Assembly: GCA_023663235.1 (NCBI GenBank)
Contig: JAMPHW010000003.1
Location: 40,635-82,373 of the forward strand
Reading direction: 5' to 3'
Source of the DNA: Ruminococcus sp.
GTDB taxonomy: Bacteria; Bacillota_I; Bacilli_A; RF39; UBA660
Length of the DNA stretch: 41,739 nucleotides
Both the position numbers and the translations under genes were made by a program. Below, one piece after another: positions 31,171 through 40,107 of the stretch (positions within the stretch are counted from its first letter, which is position 1; each line of letters starts with the position of its first letter). The notes under the pieces were generated by a model. The model worked only from the letters and a program-made list of their open reading frames with translations, was not told the origin of the DNA and did no database searches.

Positions 31171-34100
31171 CTATTCGCTACAGTTATTTTTGACATAATT
31201 AGATAAAAGAGGTTCGTTGGTATCCGCTCTACTAGTACAAGAATCCGAAGATTTCAGGTTTTGATTAGAACCGCTTGGACGTTCATAGTTTTTACAGAAT
31301 GCAACCGCAATATCCCGAGAACTATAATTTCCTGTTACGTATTTATAAGTTACATCATAAGAAGATTTAGTAGATAGTTCATAAAACAAGAAATTTAATT
31401 GAGCTCCCATCGTTGCTGGGTCCCATCCTTTATTTTTAGCATAATCAATAAGCTCTATTCTTCTTCCAAAGCTCCACTGGATAAGACCAAACCCAACAGC
31501 TTTACTTGATGGAGCGTTATAAACATTACTGAAATTATAACCACTACCATACTCTACAACTTGAGGGTCATAAGTGTGGGCACTTTCTGTTTCCATATTA
31601 GCCATTATACCAATAGTGGCATTAGTTGAAAAACCACTAGCAAGTAAAGATTCACAAACAACCTTCTTATTCTTTTTACGGTCTGAATAATCACCAGTAT
31701 CTCCAACAACTTTTATATCACCGACAATATTAGTTGTTGCAAAATTAATAGGCCTTGGATTATCAGGATTAACATAATTTAAGGGGTCAACGCGATTTCC
31801 ATTTAACCTAATTTCAAAGTGTAAGTGAGGGCCTGTTGCCCTTCCTGTATTACCAGAATAGGCAATTATTTGTCCTTGGATTACTTTATCGCCATTATTA
31901 ACAACAGGTCTCGTTAAATGAGCATATAAAGATTCTATTCCACCCCCATGATCAATCATTACATAGTTACCATAACTTCCACCGCATTCGTGATCTCCTT
32001 CGGTACAGCCTGTATTAACGTAATTTACTGTGCCATCCTTAGTAGCAATAACTGGGGTTTCTCTAACAACACCAATATCTAAAGCACCATGGGCTTTTTG
32101 ATATTCCCCTGTTGTTGGGTGAATTCTTGGCCCAAAATAAGAAGTTATATTAGTAGATACAGGGGCACCACCATAAATGTTACCTGATGTCGCTTCATTA
32201 CTTCCAACTGGCCACCAATAAGCATCATTTTCAGTTAAGTTATAATAAGTACAAAAATCGCTTAGTTTATATAAAGCCAACTTCGTACTAATAGTACTAG
32301 AAACACTACCTATATTACTAATCATTTTATTATAAATATTTTGATAATCTGTACTACTATAATGTACTCCAGCATTATCATAGCTTGTAATAGAATTTTC
32401 ATTTAATCCTAAATCTATATACTTTAGATTACTTAAATTAGCGCTCGTTATACCCTCTTTAACTGTATCATTAAAGGTATCAATAGATGCGTTTTTAGCA
32501 TACTGGGAACTACTATCTTGGACTGGACCAACAGAAACAACATAAATATTATGATCTTGCCACTCACCATTCGCAAGTTCTTTATACTTTTCGACATAAT
32601 TAGAAGCATTTCCTAAATCATTAACACCAAGCCAAATAACAATGTTATATTTTTTGCCACTTATTATTTTAGCATTTATGCCATTTATTCCTCCATCTAC
32701 AGCATTAGTTTTTCCTGAATCAAAACTGCCACTTCCGACAAGCCAATTATAGCCATACCCTGAACCATATACAGTATTACTATTATTAATAACTGAGGTT
32801 AAAAGCATTCCTTGAGTTCTTGAATCACCTAAGAATAGATTTTCCTTATAATCTTCAACAACAATATCTTCTTCATTATCACTTTTAAAAACGGTAGCTA
32901 AAATCTCATCATAAGAATATCCACTACTAGCTTTTTCTTCCATAGTATTTAAAATATCGTTATTCAAGGTAATAGCGTTAGCAGAACTTAAAGAAGAAAT
33001 ACTTGATGTATAAGATGTAGAAATAAATAAATATTCACTTACTTGATTATATAAATTCCCTAAATTTCCTAAATCCTCTGGTATTTCCGAAAACATTGTA
33101 TCTGTAGCATCACTATAGACATCGCAAGCTCTAACTGTAACTCTTTTAGTACTACTACTGTATCCGCCATAACTTAAAGCATTTGTTTTTAAAATAATCA
33201 TTAAGGCTTTTAGTGTCTCATCAGAATAATTATTATTTTTAGAATAAATATAAGCCATTTTAATAACATAATCTCTAATTTCAGTATTTTGTAAAGTTTC
33301 ATTACTAAGACAGCTTGTAACTGTTACATTAGTTTCATTAAAGTTACAAGCTTGGTCATAATAGCCCATGTTATTAAGACTAGCATCATCACTAAAAGCA
33401 AGAATTATAAAAAGTAAGAATATGAGAAATAAAGCAATTCCGCCACCTATAGCAAATGCTAAAGGATGTTTTTTTATAAAAGCGATAATACTTTTTTTGG
33501 CGGTATCTTTGAGTTTTTTCTTTGCACCATCTAAAGCAGCATTTTTTAAATCATCTGCAAGAGGCTCACCTTGAATTTCTCCTTCATCAGTTAGATCGTT
33601 ATTAATATTAGGATCACCAACAGCACCCATACTATTAGAATTGGGAACTATTCCTTCTTCAGTACCAGTAGCGCCTTCTATTCCTTCTGCTAAAGAGTCA
33701 TCGTAGCCTTCTTCATCGCCTGCTAAAGCTTGTCCGAATAAGGCGTTTTTCCGAAACCCGCCTTGAATGTCACTACTAATTTCTTTTCTTGTATTAAGGG
33801 TTGCCTCAGCACCTACAGCTTGAGCTTTACTTGAATTAAGGCCTTTTTTAGGTCTTTGGCCTTTAATTGATTGAGCATTTGGAGCTAGAGGCGAAGTTCC
33901 CCCTACTGCAGGTGCACTAGGGATTTGTCCAGCAGTTGGTATTTTACCTTGAGAACCTTTAGGAGCAGTACCACTTGTTGGCTCAAAATTCGGAACGCCA
34001 GGTACAGTTTCACTATTAAAGCCTAAGCCTAAATTAGATGTTGAAGATTCAGTTATGCCCGCTTCTAATTCAGCATTAAAAGTGCTACTTTCACTTAATG

Positions 34101-35337
34101 ATGTGTTGCTTTTTAGAGATGCTCCTGCACCACCTCTGTTAGTTAAACCAGATTCCGAATTTACTCTTCGAGCAATATTATTAAAATGTTCTTCGTTAAA
34201 TCTAACATAACCTGAACCAGTAACATCTAAATTACGATATTCTGGTTGTAAATAATTATTATATTTAGCGGATATTAAATGTCTAGATATAGCTTTTTTT
34301 ACAAGTAAAGCTTCTAACATACCTCTTGTTTTATCATCGCCACCATTAAATTTAATGAATAATCTCATAAAACGGTCAAGTGGAGAATTATATTTTCGAT
34401 TAGCTGAATAACCATTAAAATAATCAGCGAACATTGTCTCAAAGCTAATACCTGTACTATTACAAATATTTATAAATTCATCTAAAAATTGATCACCGAA
34501 ATAATTAGCATTACTTATGGTTAATCCTTTAATACCAATATCCTTACGCATTTTATCAAAAGCGCTATTAACGGCTCCTTGAAAGGCACCTTTTTTTTCA
34601 ACGTAAGTTATAACTTTTTCTAAAGTCTCTTTTTTGTCACAATAAGTATCAAGAACTTTTACTACTACATCTTCTAATTTAGTATCTGGTGGTACTACTA
34701 TTTTAGAATGTTTATCTTTTATAGAATCTTCTATTTTATAAGAATTAGTATCTGTTCCAGTAAATTTTTTGAATTCTTCTTCTGATGAGGTAATAACAAT
34801 TCTAGACATGGCAGAATTAATATCAGTTAGAGGTACTTCTTCTCTTAACTCATCATCTAAAGATATTTCTTCGATAATTTCTTTCAATTCTTTTAGCTTT
34901 TCGGCACTTTCTTCGGTTGATGCTAAAGGACTTACGGAGGCTTCTTGAACATTATCTTTAGGTGTACCAGTTTTTAAAGCTTTCTCTTTAACGTTGCTAT
35001 AAATATTACCTACTTCTCCAAGTAAACTATTAAGTTCAGTTAAATCACTTTCATAAACATTAGTCTTACTAGAATTAATAAAACTTTCTAAACGTTTTAT
35101 TTTATCTTGTAAATCAGCATCTAAATTATAAGTTTTAATTTGATTTAATAAAGTGGCAAAAATTCTTTGTTTTACTTGGTAGGAAGCATTTAAGTCTTCA
35201 TCATTTAAGATTAAATTATTATCATCGTCAAATTGGTATTTATTTTTTAAGGAACTACGAAGTTTTTCTTCAAGTTCTTCATCTATTAAAAAACGATATG
35301 TTTTTCCACCTATTAATAACTTAATATATCTTTTCAT
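31171..35337 (-). CDS. 1,388-residue cell-wall enzyme: SGNH, M23 and phage-tail-lysozyme domains
   Basis: The N-terminal 620 residues are cytoplasmic, helical, then Gly/Pro/Ala-rich, of unknown family. One membrane helix follows (about 622-647). Outside are an SGNH-hydrolase domain (LGDSRTQG about 831, GVND block, and DNAGVHYSSTDY), an M23 peptidase domain (HGALDIG and HLHFE, about 1070-1195) and a C-terminal phage-tail-lysozyme-like domain (about 1215-1388, with NMETESAHTYDPQ). The enzyme should thus have esterase, endopeptidase and muramidase-like activities on peptidoglycan. It is followed by a membrane protein gene. The long cytoplasmic part is unusual for a wall hydrolase and suggests coupling to something inside the cell. 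Confidence 0.85.
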   Translation of the reverse strand: MKRYIKLLIGGKTYRFLIDEELEEKLRSSLKNKYQFDDDNNLILNDEDLNASYQVKQRIFATLLNQIKTYNLDADLQDKIKRLESFINSSKTNVYESDLTELNSLLGEVGNIYSNVKEKALKTGTPKDNVQEASVSPLASTEESAEKLKELKEIIEEISLDDELREEVPLTDINSAMSRIVITSSEEEFKKFTGTDTNSYKIEDSIKDKHSKIVVPPDTKLEDVVVKVLDTYCDKKETLEKVITYVEKKGAFQGAVNSAFDKMRKDIGIKGLTISNANYFGDQFLDEFINICNSTGISFETMFADYFNGYSANRKYNSPLDRFMRLFIKFNGGDDKTRGMLEALLVKKAISRHLISAKYNNYLQPEYRNLDVTGSGYVRFNEEHFNNIARRVNSESGLTNRGGAGASLKSNTSLSESSTFNAELEAGITESSTSNLGLGFNSETVPGVPNFEPTSGTAPKGSQGKIPTAGQIPSAPAVGGTSPLAPNAQSIKGQRPKKGLNSSKAQAVGAEATLNTRKEISSDIQGGFRKNALFGQALAGDEEGYDDSLAEGIEGATGTEEGIVPNSNSMGAVGDPNINNDLTDEGEIQGEPLADDLKNAALDGAKKKLKDTAKKSIIAFIKKHPLAFAIGGGIALFLIFLLFIILAFSDDASLNNMGYYDQACNFNETNVTVTSCLSNETLQNTEIRDYVIKMAYIYSKNNNYSDETLKALMIILKTNALSYGGYSSSTKRVTVRACDVYSDATDTMFSEIPEDLGNLGNLYNQVSEYLFISTSYTSSISSLSSANAITLNNDILNTMEEKASSGYSYDEILATVFKSDNEEDIVVEDYKENLFLGDSRTQGMLLTSVINNSNTVYGSGYGYNWLVGSGSFDSGKTNAVDGGINGINAKIISGKKYNIVIWLGVNDLGNASNYVEKYKELANGEWQDHNIYVVSVGPVQDSSSQYAKNASIDTFNDTVKEGITSANLSNLKYIDLGLNENSITSYDNAGVHYSSTDYQNIYNKMISNIGSVSSTISTKLALYKLSDFCTYYNLTENDAYWWPVGSNEATSGNIYGGAPVSTNITSYFGPRIHPTTGEYQKAHGALDIGVVRETPVIATKDGTVNYVNTGCTEGDHECGGSYGNYVMIDHGGGIESLYAHLTRPVVNNGDKVIQGQIIAYSGNTGRATGPHLHFEIRLNGNRVDPLNYVNPDNPRPINFATTNIVGDIKVVGDTGDYSDRKKNKKVVCESLLASGFSTNATIGIMANMETESAHTYDPQVVEYGSGYNFSNVYNAPSSKAVGFGLIQWSFGRRIELIDYAKNKGWDPATMGAQLNFLFYELSTKSSYDVTYKYVTGNYSSRDIAVAFCKNYERPSGSNQNLKSSDSCTSRADTNEPLLSNYVKNNCSE

Positions 35338-35425
35338 AATAAACCACCAACTTATTAAATCTTAAATTAGATTGTATTTAAATTATAACATAAATAAAAG
35401 TAAAATAAAAGAAGTTATATTTTAG

Positions 35426-35453
35426 CACGTTTTAAGACTTTTAACATAAATTA
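35426..35453 (+). promoter_or_regulatory. Putative sigma-K promoter of the coat gene
   Basis: CAC (35426-35428), a 16-base spacer and CATAAATTA (35445-35453) fit the sigma-K consensus mAC-N16/17-CATAnnnTA exactly. The start site would lie about 25 bases before the ATG. Coat genes of this family are sigma-K controlled in Bacillus. Confidence 0.6.
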
Positions 35454-35485
35454 ATAATGAGAATACATGAAAGGGTGAAATAATA

Positions 35486-35929
35486 ATGAATACTTGTGAA
35501 AATAATAATCCAACTGGAAATTGTATTAATGAAATATTAAGTGTTATCTTAGTTTTACAACAAAACGCTTGTCCTGAATCTTGCTTAGATGCTTGTGATA
35601 GACCAGTATTAGGTGGAGGTCCTAACTGTTTAATTTGTAACACAAGACCTGTTATGCTTTATACTTGTTGTGGAAACGGAACTCCTTGGAGTATGCCTAC
35701 TACTAAAGATTCTACTGTAACTTGTAGTGGCGCTTCTACCGAATGTTCTAATATCTTCAGAGTTGAAAAAATTGAAGGCAATTGCTGTACTTTTAGAGTT
35801 CTAGCAGATAATCCAGATACTACTAGCTTAAATCCTTATATTGCTACTAATTCTTTCTTTACCATGGATTGTAGTTGTTTATGTAGTATAAGATGCTTAT
35901 CAGATACTTTTGTTGATTGTGTTTGTTAA
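35486..35929 (+). CDS. cotZ: CotY/CotZ/ExsY-family spore coat protein
   Basis: A 147-residue, Cys-rich (about 18 Cys) soluble protein. The N-terminal NCINEILSVILVLQQNAC helix, the middle C...C.TRPVMLYT strand and the FRVEKIEGNCCTFRVL core, then CSCLCSIRCLSD, correspond to the CotY/CotZ family (B. subtilis CotZ is 148 residues), which forms the crosslinked crust or exosporium basal layer of spores. Orientation is opposite to its neighbours, with its own sigma-K-like promoter and a strong terminator, as for a late mother-cell gene. Confidence 0.85.
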   Translation: MNTCENNNPTGNCINEILSVILVLQQNACPESCLDACDRPVLGGGPNCLICNTRPVMLYTCCGNGTPWSMPTTKDSTVTCSGASTECSNIFRVEKIEGNCCTFRVLADNPDTTSLNPYIATNSFFTMDCSCLCSIRCLSDTFVDCVC

Positions 35930-35935
35930 GAATTT

Positions 35936-35967
35936 AAAAACCTCAAAATAAAATATGAGGTTTTTTT
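35936..35967 (+). terminator. Terminator of the coat gene
   Basis: AAAAACCTCA / TGAGGTTTTT, a 10-bp stem with a 10-base loop and seven T, starting 7 bases after the stop codon. Confidence 0.85.
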
Positions 35968-36019
35968 ATGGTTTAATATATTATATAAGTTATAATCCAT
36001 TATTTTTTATTTAGAATAA

Positions 36020-36706
36020 TTATTTAGTTATTTTTTTAAACAAATTATTATAAGTATCAAGTAACTCTTTATGTTGATTATTAGTCATTGCATCATATTT
36101 AGTTTGACCTTCATTTAATGATACAGTACCTGTTTTACTTCCGACTATTTTACCATCTTTAAAGAACACAACAAATGGCATATAAATTCTTTTTTCGCCA
36201 GTTTCATAAGTTTTATTTTTACTAGTTAAAGTATACTCATCTAGTTCATCATTTAATACATCTAATAATTCATAATATTCTTTAGATCCCTCTTTAGTTT
36301 TAACAAGTTTATCATCTTTAATTTCAAAAGTATCTTTTTCATCATCAATATTTAAATAATAAATGGTTTTTACTTTATTACTTTTAGCAGATTCAAATAA
36401 AACTGGTATAGCATTTCGGCACCAAGGACACCAGTTTGCTCCAACATAGATAACTCCTGTATCTTCTTTTAATAATTTTATTGCTTCTTTAATGCTAACA
36501 TATTTAATAGGATTCTTTTTATCTATATTAATATTGTTATATTTAGCTCCATCACTTTCTCTCGTTGTATCATTTAAACTTTCATACTCCTCTTTAAATT
36601 TTAAAGCATCGGTAGCGTTATCACTTCTATTAAATAAATAATAAGATATTCCCCCTAAAAGTATAATGCACACTAAGCTTATAATAATTATTATTTTCTT
36701 TTTCAT
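36020..36706 (-). CDS. Membrane-anchored thioredoxin-like protein (CPWC)
   Basis: About 228 residues: N-terminal membrane helix (about 4-22), a linker, then a thioredoxin-like domain with NWCPWCRNAIP (Cys 93 and 96) and a KRIYMPFVVFFKDGKIVG strand with the cis-Pro. A 40-residue charged insertion lies between the active site and the cis-Pro loop. CPWC is also found in bacteriocin-transport and glutaredoxin-like proteins. ATG 36706 is preferred because AAGGAG lies 8 bases ahead; the in-frame GTG at 36715 has no site. The XRE regulator with external cysteines is its upstream neighbour on the same strand, 88 bases away. Confidence 0.82.
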   Translation of the reverse strand: MKKKIIIIISLVCIILLGGISYYLFNRSDNATDALKFKEEYESLNDTTRESDGAKYNNINIDKKNPIKYVSIKEAIKLLKEDTGVIYVGANWCPWCRNAIPVLFESAKSNKVKTIYYLNIDDEKDTFEIKDDKLVKTKEGSKEYYELLDVLNDELDEYTLTSKNKTYETGEKRIYMPFVVFFKDGKIVGSKTGTVSLNEGQTKYDAMTNNQHKELLDTYNNLFKKITK

Positions 36707-36794
36707 TTTCTTCACTCCTTGGATATAATTATAACAAAAAGAGGTAAAATACTAAACAAACGCATTGTTAATTAAACTAAACTTTCCGTTTACT

Positions 36795-37493
36795 CTAGTT
36801 ACAAGTAGGACTTATTTCTAGTGGAATATTATAAGTTATAATATCATTATTATCATTTGTCGCTTTTATAATTAAATAAAGATTATCACATAAAGCTTCA
36901 TTACAAGAACAATCATAATCATCAATATTAAACTCTAAGTTTTTTAATAGTTCACTTAAAGATGACAAATTATTTTTAGGAGAAGAAGTTAGGCTACTTA
37001 TTTTCTTTTCAATGTTACCTAAAGATTCATATAAAATGCATTCAATATCTTTATATAGTGGTTCATCATTATCCGAATAATCAATTTCGGATATATAAAT
37101 GGACTTTTTACTTTTATTATAAGCCATTACACCTTTAATATTAAAAGAATTATTATCAGAGGCTATTTTACTAAAAGTAAAATTTAAATTATTTTCCACT
37201 TTTATTAAATATATACCTAGAGCAACAATAATTATAAATAAGCATATAGTTAAATATTTTAATTTGAGATTAGATTTTTTAGAGTTTTTATTACCATTTA
37301 ATAAATCTTCGATATTTACTTCAAAAATTTCGCTTAAACTTTTTAAAAGTTCAATATCAGGCAGTCCACGACCATTTTCCCATTTAGATATAGCTTGACT
37401 AGTAACATTTAATTTTTTAGCTAGTTCAGCTTGAGTCATATTGCGAATTTTTCGTTCCCTACTTATAAATTCTCCTACTTTTTTTGAATCCAT
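36795..37493 (-). CDS. Membrane-tethered XRE regulator with external cysteines
   Basis: A 232-residue protein with a Cro/C1-type HTH at about 6-62 (MTQAELAKKLNVTSQAISKWENG), one membrane helix (about 80-97) and an external domain of 130 residues bearing C152, C195, C197, C202 and the penultimate C231. It has a near-perfect promoter and lies directly upstream of a membrane thioredoxin. Plan and context repeat those of the regulator at 13750 beside ccdA/thioredoxin, pointing to thiol sensing; this is inference. Confidence 0.83.
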   Translation of the reverse strand: MDSKKVGEFISRERKIRNMTQAELAKKLNVTSQAISKWENGRGLPDIELLKSLSEIFEVNIEDLLNGNKNSKKSNLKLKYLTICLFIIIVALGIYLIKVENNLNFTFSKIASDNNSFNIKGVMAYNKSKKSIYISEIDYSDNDEPLYKDIECILYESLGNIEKKISSLTSSPKNNLSSLSELLKNLEFNIDDYDCSCNEALCDNLYLIIKATNDNNDIITYNIPLEISPTCN

Positions 37494-37548
37494 TTTAACT
37501 CCTTATATTATCTGTTTCTTTATTTTTTTACTTTAAAATATCTAATAC

Positions 37549-37578
37549 ATTATAATAATATTATTTTATATTTGTCAA
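37549..37578 (-). promoter_or_regulatory. Consensus promoter of the XRE gene at 36795
   Basis: On the minus strand a perfect TTGACA (37573-37578), an 18-base spacer and a perfect TATAAT (37549-37554). The leader to the ATG is about 49 bases. It is back-to-back with the tRNA-Met promoter. Confidence 0.75.
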
Positions 37579-37595
37579 TTATCAATTGAAAAAAC

Positions 37596-37624
37596 TTGAC
37601 TTTAACTAATTCCTTTGATATATT
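37596..37624 (+). promoter_or_regulatory. Promoter of tRNA-Met
   Basis: TTGACT (37596-37601), a 17-base spacer and TATATT (37619-37624), ending 12 bases before the mature tRNA. Confidence 0.7.
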
Positions 37625-37636
37625 ATTAATACACAT

Positions 37637-37713
37637 GGCGATGTAGCTCAGCTGGCTAGAGCGACCGGTTCATACCCGGTAGGTCGGGGGTTCGATCCCC
37701 TCCGTCGCTACCA
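37637..37713 (+). tRNA. tRNA-Met (anticodon CAT, elongator type)
   Basis: A complete 77-base tRNA with encoded CCA. The acceptor stem GGCGATG pairs with CGTCGCT (with the G-U allowed), the anticodon stem ACCGG / CCGGT encloses TTCATAC, and the T arm has GTTCGATCC. The whole is very close to the elongator tRNA-Met of B. subtilis. CAT anticodons also occur in initiator and Ile2 tRNAs, but the paired first base and body sequence favour elongator Met. Confidence 0.95.
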
Positions 37714-37745
37714 ATTTAAAAGTAACTCAACAATGAGTATTATAT

Positions 37746-37769
37746 AACGCACATAATGTGCGTTTTTTT
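37746..37769 (+). terminator. Terminator of tRNA-Met
   Basis: AACGCACA / TGTGCGTT, a perfect 8-bp stem with a 3-base loop and a run of T, 33 bases after the tRNA. It ends ahead of the promoter region of the M32 gene (TATAAT at 37815-37820). Confidence 0.85.
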
Positions 37770-37886
37770 GAAATATATGCTATTAACAGTATTTTGTAAA
37801 GTAATATTATATGTTATAATATCGAAAGTAAAGATATACAAAATATATTTATGAGTTTTATAATATCTATCTTAGGAGGTAATTTT

Positions 37887-39362
37887 ATGCAAGAATTTTT
37901 TGAATATCAAAAGGAAATAGCAAATATACAATATACAATTAATTTATTGTTATGGGAATTAAGGATTATTGCTCCTAAAGACTCACAAAAAGACTTAATT
38001 GACTTAATTTCATTTCATGAAAGAAAATTATTTGAATTACAAACCAGTGATTATTATGGAAAACTATTAAAGGAATTAATGAGTTCTTCTCAATATCAAT
38101 CATTAGAAGACCCTGAGAAAAGATATATAAATAATCTATTAAGACATTATAAAAACCATAAAAAGATTCCAATTGATTTCTATGAAGTGTATTCCAAAGA
38201 AAAGAAAATAGCAAACACTATATGGAAAGATGCAAAAGAACAAAATAATTATAAATTATTCGAACCACAATTAGAAAAAATAATTGAATTAACTAAAAAG
38301 TATTATAGATATTTAGCTCCAGACACAGATAATATATATGATATTATGTTAAACGAGTTCGAATCAGGTATTAACAGTGAGATAATAGATAGATTATTTT
38401 CAGAGCTTAAAGAAGGCATCATAAATTTAATGCCAAGAGAGACAAATGATAACGAAATAGCAAATTTTAAATTTACTGAACAACAATTAATAGAATGTGC
38501 AAATTATTTATTAAACTATATTGGATTTGATTTAAATAAAGGTATTGTCGATATATATGCACATGGCTATACAGACAAAATGAATAAAAATGATATAAGA
38601 ATTGCATTTAGAAGAACAACTAATCCAATTGATTTTGTGACGACAATTATTCATGAAGGCGGTCATGGAATATTTGAACAAAACATCTCTCATAATTTAG
38701 CTAAATACGAAAACAAAATAACAGATAATATATACGCATTACATGAAAGTCAATCAAGATTTTTCGAAAATATATTAGGAAGAAATAAAAATTTTTGGAT
38801 TCCAATTTATGATGATATAAAAAAAATTCTTAACTTAAAATATTCTCTAGATGAATTTGTATCATTACTTAATACCCCAAAATGTAGTCCAATAAGAATA
38901 ATGGCAGATGAATTAACTTACTGCATGCATATAATATTAAGATATGAAATTGAAAGAGATATATTTAGAGATAAAATTAATGTGTCTGAAATTCCAAAAA
39001 TATGGAATAAAAAGGCTAAAGAATATCTAAATATAACAATTAAAAATGATAGCGATGGATTATTACAAGATATCCACTGGTCTAATGGTGATTTTGGATA
39101 TTTTCCTTCATATTTAATTGGCTCAATATACGATGGAATGCTCATTGAAGCCATTGAAAAAAATTTGGGGAATATTGATGAATTATTAAAAAATGGCAAA
39201 ATTAAAGAAATCACCAATTATTTAATAAATAATGTATATATAAATGGAGGAGCTTATACTTCTTTAGAAGTGATAAAGAAAATTTGTAATAAAGATATTA
39301 CAGCAAAACCTTTAATTAACTATTTTAAAAATAAATATGATAAGCAGGATAAACAAGATTAA
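37887..39362 (+). CDS. M32-family metallocarboxypeptidase
   Basis: About 491 residues, helical throughout, with the M32 set of motifs: DIRIAFRRTTNP, the zinc site IIHEGGHGIFEQN, ALHESQSRFFEN with the third ligand Glu, and RIMADELTYCMHI. Such enzymes (Thermus/Pyrococcus carboxypeptidase 1 type) trim C-terminal residues from peptides in the cytoplasm. The frame is open 12 codons further up, but ATG 37887 follows AGGAGG by 7 bases. The C-terminus ends in a repetitive KQDKQD and overlaps the yunB stop by 4 bases in convergent orientation, without an intervening terminator. Confidence 0.93.
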   Translation: MQEFFEYQKEIANIQYTINLLLWELRIIAPKDSQKDLIDLISFHERKLFELQTSDYYGKLLKELMSSSQYQSLEDPEKRYINNLLRHYKNHKKIPIDFYEVYSKEKKIANTIWKDAKEQNNYKLFEPQLEKIIELTKKYYRYLAPDTDNIYDIMLNEFESGINSEIIDRLFSELKEGIINLMPRETNDNEIANFKFTEQQLIECANYLLNYIGFDLNKGIVDIYAHGYTDKMNKNDIRIAFRRTTNPIDFVTTIIHEGGHGIFEQNISHNLAKYENKITDNIYALHESQSRFFENILGRNKNFWIPIYDDIKKILNLKYSLDEFVSLLNTPKCSPIRIMADELTYCMHIILRYEIERDIFRDKINVSEIPKIWNKKAKEYLNITIKNDSDGLLQDIHWSNGDFGYFPSYLIGSIYDGMLIEAIEKNLGNIDELLKNGKIKEITNYLINNVYINGGAYTSLEVIKKICNKDITAKPLINYFKNKYDKQDKQD

Positions 39363-40102
39363 TCTAATTTCCTACTAACACTAGGTGAACTACTATCTAT
39401 TACACCATTATAAAAACTTGGAACAGTACCATTAATCATAAGCGATGCTATAACTGTATCATATTCTAGATTTATTTCATCAGTTTTAAATGGAGTTATT
39501 ATTTCATTATTAATTTTAATATAAATAAATATTTCTACTAGAGCATTATTTAGACCATAATTAGTTACTTTTGTTTCTAAATTTGTTAAAACGGCACCAA
39601 TAAAATTTATTTTTACTGGTACTTTAGGGCCTAAATTATAAAAGTAATTACTTTTTAAGGTTGAGCCCATTGGAATATTTAAAACGATTCCATTTGTTTT
39701 ATGAGTTAAATATTCATCTAAATAAGCCATGTCAATGCTACCATTTTCTAATGATTTAAATGAACTAGTTAAAATATCAGAAACATTATCTAATAACTTA
39801 TAGGCTTTATCTAAATTAAAACTAACATATAAAATTTCATCTTTATTATTCTTGTTAATTATTAAAATATCTTGTAAAGTTTTTTCATTTAAGATGTCAT
39901 GATTTATTCTATCCGTTATTAAATTGTAAGTTATTTTTCTTATCGAAGCATCGCTTATCATTAAAAGATTATTATTTATTTCTTTATTAAAATTATATAA
40001 TAAAAAAAAGGTCAAACTTATAATTAAAATAATCGTAAATGTTATTATTTTACTAAAAATCTTATTATAAGTTTTTCCTTTACTTTTAAACACATATCTC
40101 AT
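39359..40102 (-). CDS. yunB: Sporulation protein YunB
   Basis: A 247-residue protein with a basic N-terminus, one membrane helix (about 19-40) and an external domain. The segment G-P-K-V-P-V-K-I-N-F-I-GAVLT, then V.NYGLNNALVEIFIYIKI, is the YunB signature; B. subtilis YunB is a sigma-E gene needed for normal sporulation. The ATG at 40102 lacks a Shine-Dalgarno and has no good alternative nearby. It is 15 bases after the acidic tail-anchored gene and converges with the M32 gene. Confidence 0.82.
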   Translation of the reverse strand: MRYVFKSKGKTYNKIFSKIITFTIILIISLTFFLLYNFNKEINNNLLMISDASIRKITYNLITDRINHDILNEKTLQDILIINKNNKDEILYVSFNLDKAYKLLDNVSDILTSSFKSLENGSIDMAYLDEYLTHKTNGIVLNIPMGSTLKSNYFYNLGPKVPVKINFIGAVLTNLETKVTNYGLNNALVEIFIYIKINNEIITPFKTDEINLEYDTVIASLMINGTVPSFYNGVIDSSSPSVSRKLD

Positions 40103-40107
40103 ATTAG

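Noticed and set aside
31171..35337. Prophage or conjugative element, suggested by phage-tail-lysozyme and TcpC-like features
   Set aside because: No capsid, tail, terminase, integrase, relaxase or VirB4-type gene is in the window; the pair stands alone between ordinary genes.
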